Shown here: piece after piece, positions 61,828 through 64,000 of the stretch
Position numbering within the stretch: position 1 is the stretch's first letter
Layout of the letters: each line of letters starts with the position of its first letter
DNA from: Bacilli bacterium
Lineage (GTDB): Bacteria; Bacillota_I; Bacilli_A; RF39; UBA660
NCBI GenBank assembly: GCA_017435485.1
Contig: JAFSEY010000011.1
Span: forward strand, 1-64,000
Direction: 5' to 3'
DNA length: 64,000 bases
The notes under the pieces: model-generated
What the model was told of the DNA's origin: nothing
The model's input: the letters and a program-made list of their open reading frames with translations, nothing else
Databases searched by the model: none
Program-made: the position numbers and the translations under genes

Positions 61828-63153
61828 ATGAGAAAGCTAATGGTTGGTATACTATATAGAAGTTTTGATTATAAAATAAATGGCGTTTTGCGTAAATTTG
61901 TTGTAGTAGAAGATTTCGGCATAGGTCTATATTTTGATGAAAAGGGTGAAAAGAAATTTGAATTTTATAAATCTGAATATGGAAATGATGGCAACTATTT
62001 TATGGTGGCTAATAAGATAGAAAGAAAATATACTGTGGGTGTTAGGGATATAGCAGATATAAATGAGACCATGACTAGTTATCAATTTAAAATGCAAAAA
62101 ATAAAAGAAGAATTCTTTACAGATGAAAACAACCCAAAATTTTATTTATATGATAATGAAGAATGTGCTATCAGTCGAGTTACAGACTTAGAAATGATAC
62201 ACGAACTTGAACAAGAATATGAAAAAATAAAACATCCCAACCCCAAAATCCCAAATGGTATTTTAAAATATGGCGAGGTATTAACAGATAGGACTTTTTA
62301 TTGTGACCCTGCTATAGGAAGGAGCAAAGAGCTTGAATTATTAAAGCTTGGTTTAGTAACTCCAAAAAAGTCTCCTCTACTAATAGGGCTTCCTGGAGTT
62401 GGTAAAAGCGCTATAGTTGATGGGTTAGCATATCAAATCCAACTTGGAAACGTTCCTGATGCTTTAAATAACAAAATAATTTTCAACATAGATGCTGCCT
62501 CTATTATTAGTGGCTGTAATTTAGTGGGAATGGTTGAAGAAAATGTAAAAGAAATTTTAACTGCGATAAGAAATAAAAAAGAAATTATTGTTTTTATAGA
62601 TGAATTTCATACGCTTATTGGATTAGGTCAAGGAAGTAACTCTAATATCGATGTTGCAAACATGTTTAAACCATATTTGGCTAGCGGACAAATTACATTA
62701 ATTGGTGCTACTACTACAGAAGAATATGAAAAAATAATTTGTAAAGATAAAGCGTTTGCTAGAAGGTTTGAAGTAATTAATGTTCTTGAACCGTCTAGAG
62801 AAACGGTAATTGACATTTTAATTGGGAGCTTGCCTTATTATGAAAATACAACGGGTACAAAATTTGCTTTTAACGATTATGAAACAAAAGAAATATTTAA
62901 TATTATAAGTAATCTAACTGAATACTCAAATAGAATCCAGAATAAATTAAATCCGGACATATCGTTGGAATTCCTTGGTAAAACTTTTGCTTATGCTAGT
63001 TTATATAACAAAGAAAGCGTCGGTTATGAAGAAATAATTAACGCAATATTAATCTCAGCTACAGTAAATGAAACGGCAAAAACAGAGGCAATTAAACAAT
63101 TAAGAAATTTATCTGAATATCAAACGCCTAAAAGAATATTAGAAAATAATTAA
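61828..63153 (+). CDS. Stand-alone Clp-type AAA+ ATPase
   Basis: A 441-residue protein. Residues 1-150 are unrecognised and not a Clp N-domain repeat. The rest is one AAA+ module of the ClpA/B/C D1 type: Walker A GLPGVGKS (187-194), Walker B IDEFHTL (257-263), GATTTEEYEK sensor, and arginine fingers in FARRFEV. The second AAA+ domain that full Clp unfoldases have is missing, and no ClpP-binding loop is seen. It could be a remodelling partner or adaptor. ATG 61828 behind GGGGTGAT is preferred to 61774, which lies in the promoter. Similar terminators flank the gene. Confidence 0.75.
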   Translation: MRKLMVGILYRSFDYKINGVLRKFVVVEDFGIGLYFDEKGEKKFEFYKSEYGNDGNYFMVANKIERKYTVGVRDIADINETMTSYQFKMQKIKEEFFTDENNPKFYLYDNEECAISRVTDLEMIHELEQEYEKIKHPNPKIPNGILKYGEVLTDRTFYCDPAIGRSKELELLKLGLVTPKKSPLLIGLPGVGKSAIVDGLAYQIQLGNVPDALNNKIIFNIDAASIISGCNLVGMVEENVKEILTAIRNKKEIIVFIDEFHTLIGLGQGSNSNIDVANMFKPYLASGQITLIGATTTEEYEKIICKDKAFARRFEVINVLEPSRETVIDILIGSLPYYENTTGTKFAFNDYETKEIFNIISNLTEYSNRIQNKLNPDISLEFLGKTFAYASLYNKESVGYEEIINAILISATVNETAKTEAIKQLRNLSEYQTPKRILENN

Positions 63154-63159
63154 TAATAT

Positions 63160-63186
63160 AAGAAGGTTTACAAAAATCTTCTTTTT
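63160..63186 (+). terminator. Terminator of the AAA+ gene
   Basis: AAGAAG (63160-63165) pairs with CTTCTT (63178-63183), then T. It shares its first 17 bases with the gpmI terminator. Confidence 0.65.
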
Positions 63187-63225
63187 CAATGAAAAAATTT
63201 ATGTCGAAAATCGCAAAATTTAGGC

Positions 63226-63254
63226 TTGCATTTCATATAATATGTTGTTATAAT
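63226..63254 (+). promoter_or_regulatory. Promoter of the S10 ribosomal operon
   Basis: TTGCAT (63226-63231), 17-bp spacer, TATAAT (63249-63254). Confidence 0.7.
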
Positions 63255-63259
63255 TGAAT

Positions 63260-63385
63260 CTGTATGGCTGCTTAGATGTGCGAGGTTGCTGATACACTAG
63301 GTGACGTTGATTAAACAATATCTAGAAATCAGGTAATTCGTGCGGAGCGAGTCTATACTAGATATAGGCGAAAGGAGGACATATA
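63260..63385 (+). promoter_or_regulatory. Structured leader of the S10 operon
   Basis: About 125 nt of notably more GC-rich, non-coding leader before rpsJ. Blocks GTGCGAGGTTGCTGATACAC and GTGCGGAGCGAGTC resemble, from memory, leaders ahead of rpsJ in other Firmicutes, thought to bind a ribosomal protein for feedback control. A small hairpin TCTATACTAGATATAG lies close to the AAAGGAGG ribosome site and could control access. Which protein binds is not evident. Confidence 0.5.
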
Positions 63386-63388
63386 ATT

Positions 63389-63697
63389 ATGTCAAAAAAC
63401 AAAGTTCGTATTAACTTAGCTGCATATGACCATAGAATGTTAGATGTAGCTTGCGGAAAGATCGTAGAAACAGTTAAAAGAACTGGGGGAGTTGTTTCTG
63501 GACCTGTACCACTACCAACTGAAATTCAAAAATTTACAGTATTAAAAGCGGTACACAAATATAAAGATTCAAGAGAACAATTTGAAATGCGTACGCATAA
63601 AAGATTGATCGATATAAAAGATCCGTCTAAAGAAACAATTGATGCTTTAACTCACTTAGACATTCCAAGTGGTGTTGACATCGACATTAAATTATAA
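63389..63697 (+). CDS. rpsJ: 30S ribosomal protein S10
   Basis: Component of the 30S head; also NusE in antitermination. It has 102 residues, the standard length. Diagnostic stretches are [21 protein letters not shown] and [28 protein letters not shown] precedes the ATG. rplC follows 22 nt later, the start of the S10-spc ribosomal operon. Confidence 0.97.
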   Translation: MSKNKVRINLAAYDHRMLDVACGKIVETVKRTGGVVSGPVPLPTEIQKFTVLKAVHKYKDSREQFEMRTHKRLIDIKDPSKETIDALTHLDIPSGVDIDIKL

Positions 63698-63719
63698 TTA
63701 AAAGGAAGGAAAAAGAAAA

Positions 63720-64000
63720 ATGAAAGGAATCTTAGGACGCAAAGCTGGAATGACTCAAGTTTTTACTAAAGAAGGTAAATTAATTCCTGTAACTGTTGTT
63801 GAAGTACAACCAAACGTAGTTATGCAAGTAAAAACTGTTGAAACTGACGGATATAACGCAGTACAGTTAGGCGTATTTGACAAAAAAGAAAAAAATAGCA
63901 GCAAGCCAAGTATTGGGCATGCAAAAAAAGCAAACACAACACCTAAGCGCTTCTTAAAAGAAATAAGAAATTTAGAAGGGTCTTACAATTTAGGAGATAC
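63720..64000 (+). CDS. rplC: 50S ribosomal protein L3 (partial)
   Basis: First 93 codons of L3; the gene runs off the right edge. The start [20 protein letters not shown] and [13 protein letters not shown] are typical of bacterial L3. AAGGAAGGAAAAAG is the ribosome site. It continues the S10 operon. Confidence 0.95.
   Translation, partial: MKGILGRKAGMTQVFTKEGKLIPVTVVEVQPNVVMQVKTVETDGYNAVQLGVFDKKEKNSSKPSIGHAKKANTTPKRFLKEIRNLEGSYNLGD

Noticed and set aside
63202-63208. TGTCGAA (0A box) upstream of the rpsJ promoter
   Set aside because: Base composition predicts several such 7-mers in 64 kb by chance, and Spo0A control of the S10 operon is not expected.

Overview
The window is AT-rich chromosomal DNA from a low-GC, endospore-forming member of the Bacillota, probably an uncultured Bacilli-type lineage. 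The evidence is the gene content and order: mnmE-mnmG-rsmG-parB/noc, ywiB-like-argS-rpoE, prfA-prmC-spoIIR-mntP-murA, ftsE-ftsX with an LytM hydrolase, and the start of the S10 ribosomal operon. Sporulation genes (spoIIR, gerQ, spo0A) are present. Exact taxonomy cannot be fixed by reading alone. No tRNA, rRNA or CRISPR array was seen.

Layout. 1-124: probable end of an insertion sequence on the minus strand. 172-5325: tRNA modification (mnmE, mnmG), 16S rRNA methylation (rsmG) and a ParB/Noc protein with a long acidic linker. 5331-7268: a class A penicillin-binding protein on the minus strand. 7332-11042: an accessory locus of four unrecognised genes, three of them paralogous, behind a promoter whose 17-bp spacer carries nine consecutive G, a likely phase-variation switch. 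11139-16485: a ywiB-like gene without a standard start codon, then argS, rpoE, prfA, prmC, spoIIR and mntP. 16598-24205: murA, an SGNH-like protein without its catalytic residues, and a small type VIIb secretion locus (essC, esaB, two WXG100 proteins). 24242-26099 (minus strand): a TetR regulator with a clear operator, a TtcA-like thiolase and gerQ. 26184-35025: a YitT protein, ftsE-ftsX-hydrolase, whiA, a hypothetical protein, clpP (minus), a TGS-domain/uridine-kinase-like fusion and gap.

35089-57382 is the most remarkable part. Twenty-four intact, co-oriented paralogous genes of 288-318 codons stand head to tail for 22.3 kb, with at least one decayed remnant between them. All keep a glycine-rich GD motif, an acidic F/Y-D motif and an EY[Y/F] motif, the layout expected of an S-adenosylmethionine-binding Rossmann fold. 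They most resemble, from memory, the DUF3419/BtaA (3-amino-3-carboxypropyl transferase-like) class. None has a signal peptide or membrane segment. The genes are packed as operons with 1-13 nt gaps or overlaps and are divided by internal terminator-promoter modules. The array sits between gap and pgk, which are usually neighbours in a glycolytic operon.

57434-64000: pgk, tpiA, spo0A, gpmI, a stand-alone Clp-type AAA+ protein flanked by two near-identical terminators, then a structured leader with rpsJ and the start of rplC. The housekeeping genes look normal. The accessory interest lies in the 24-copy array, the G9-promoter locus and the small secretion locus.
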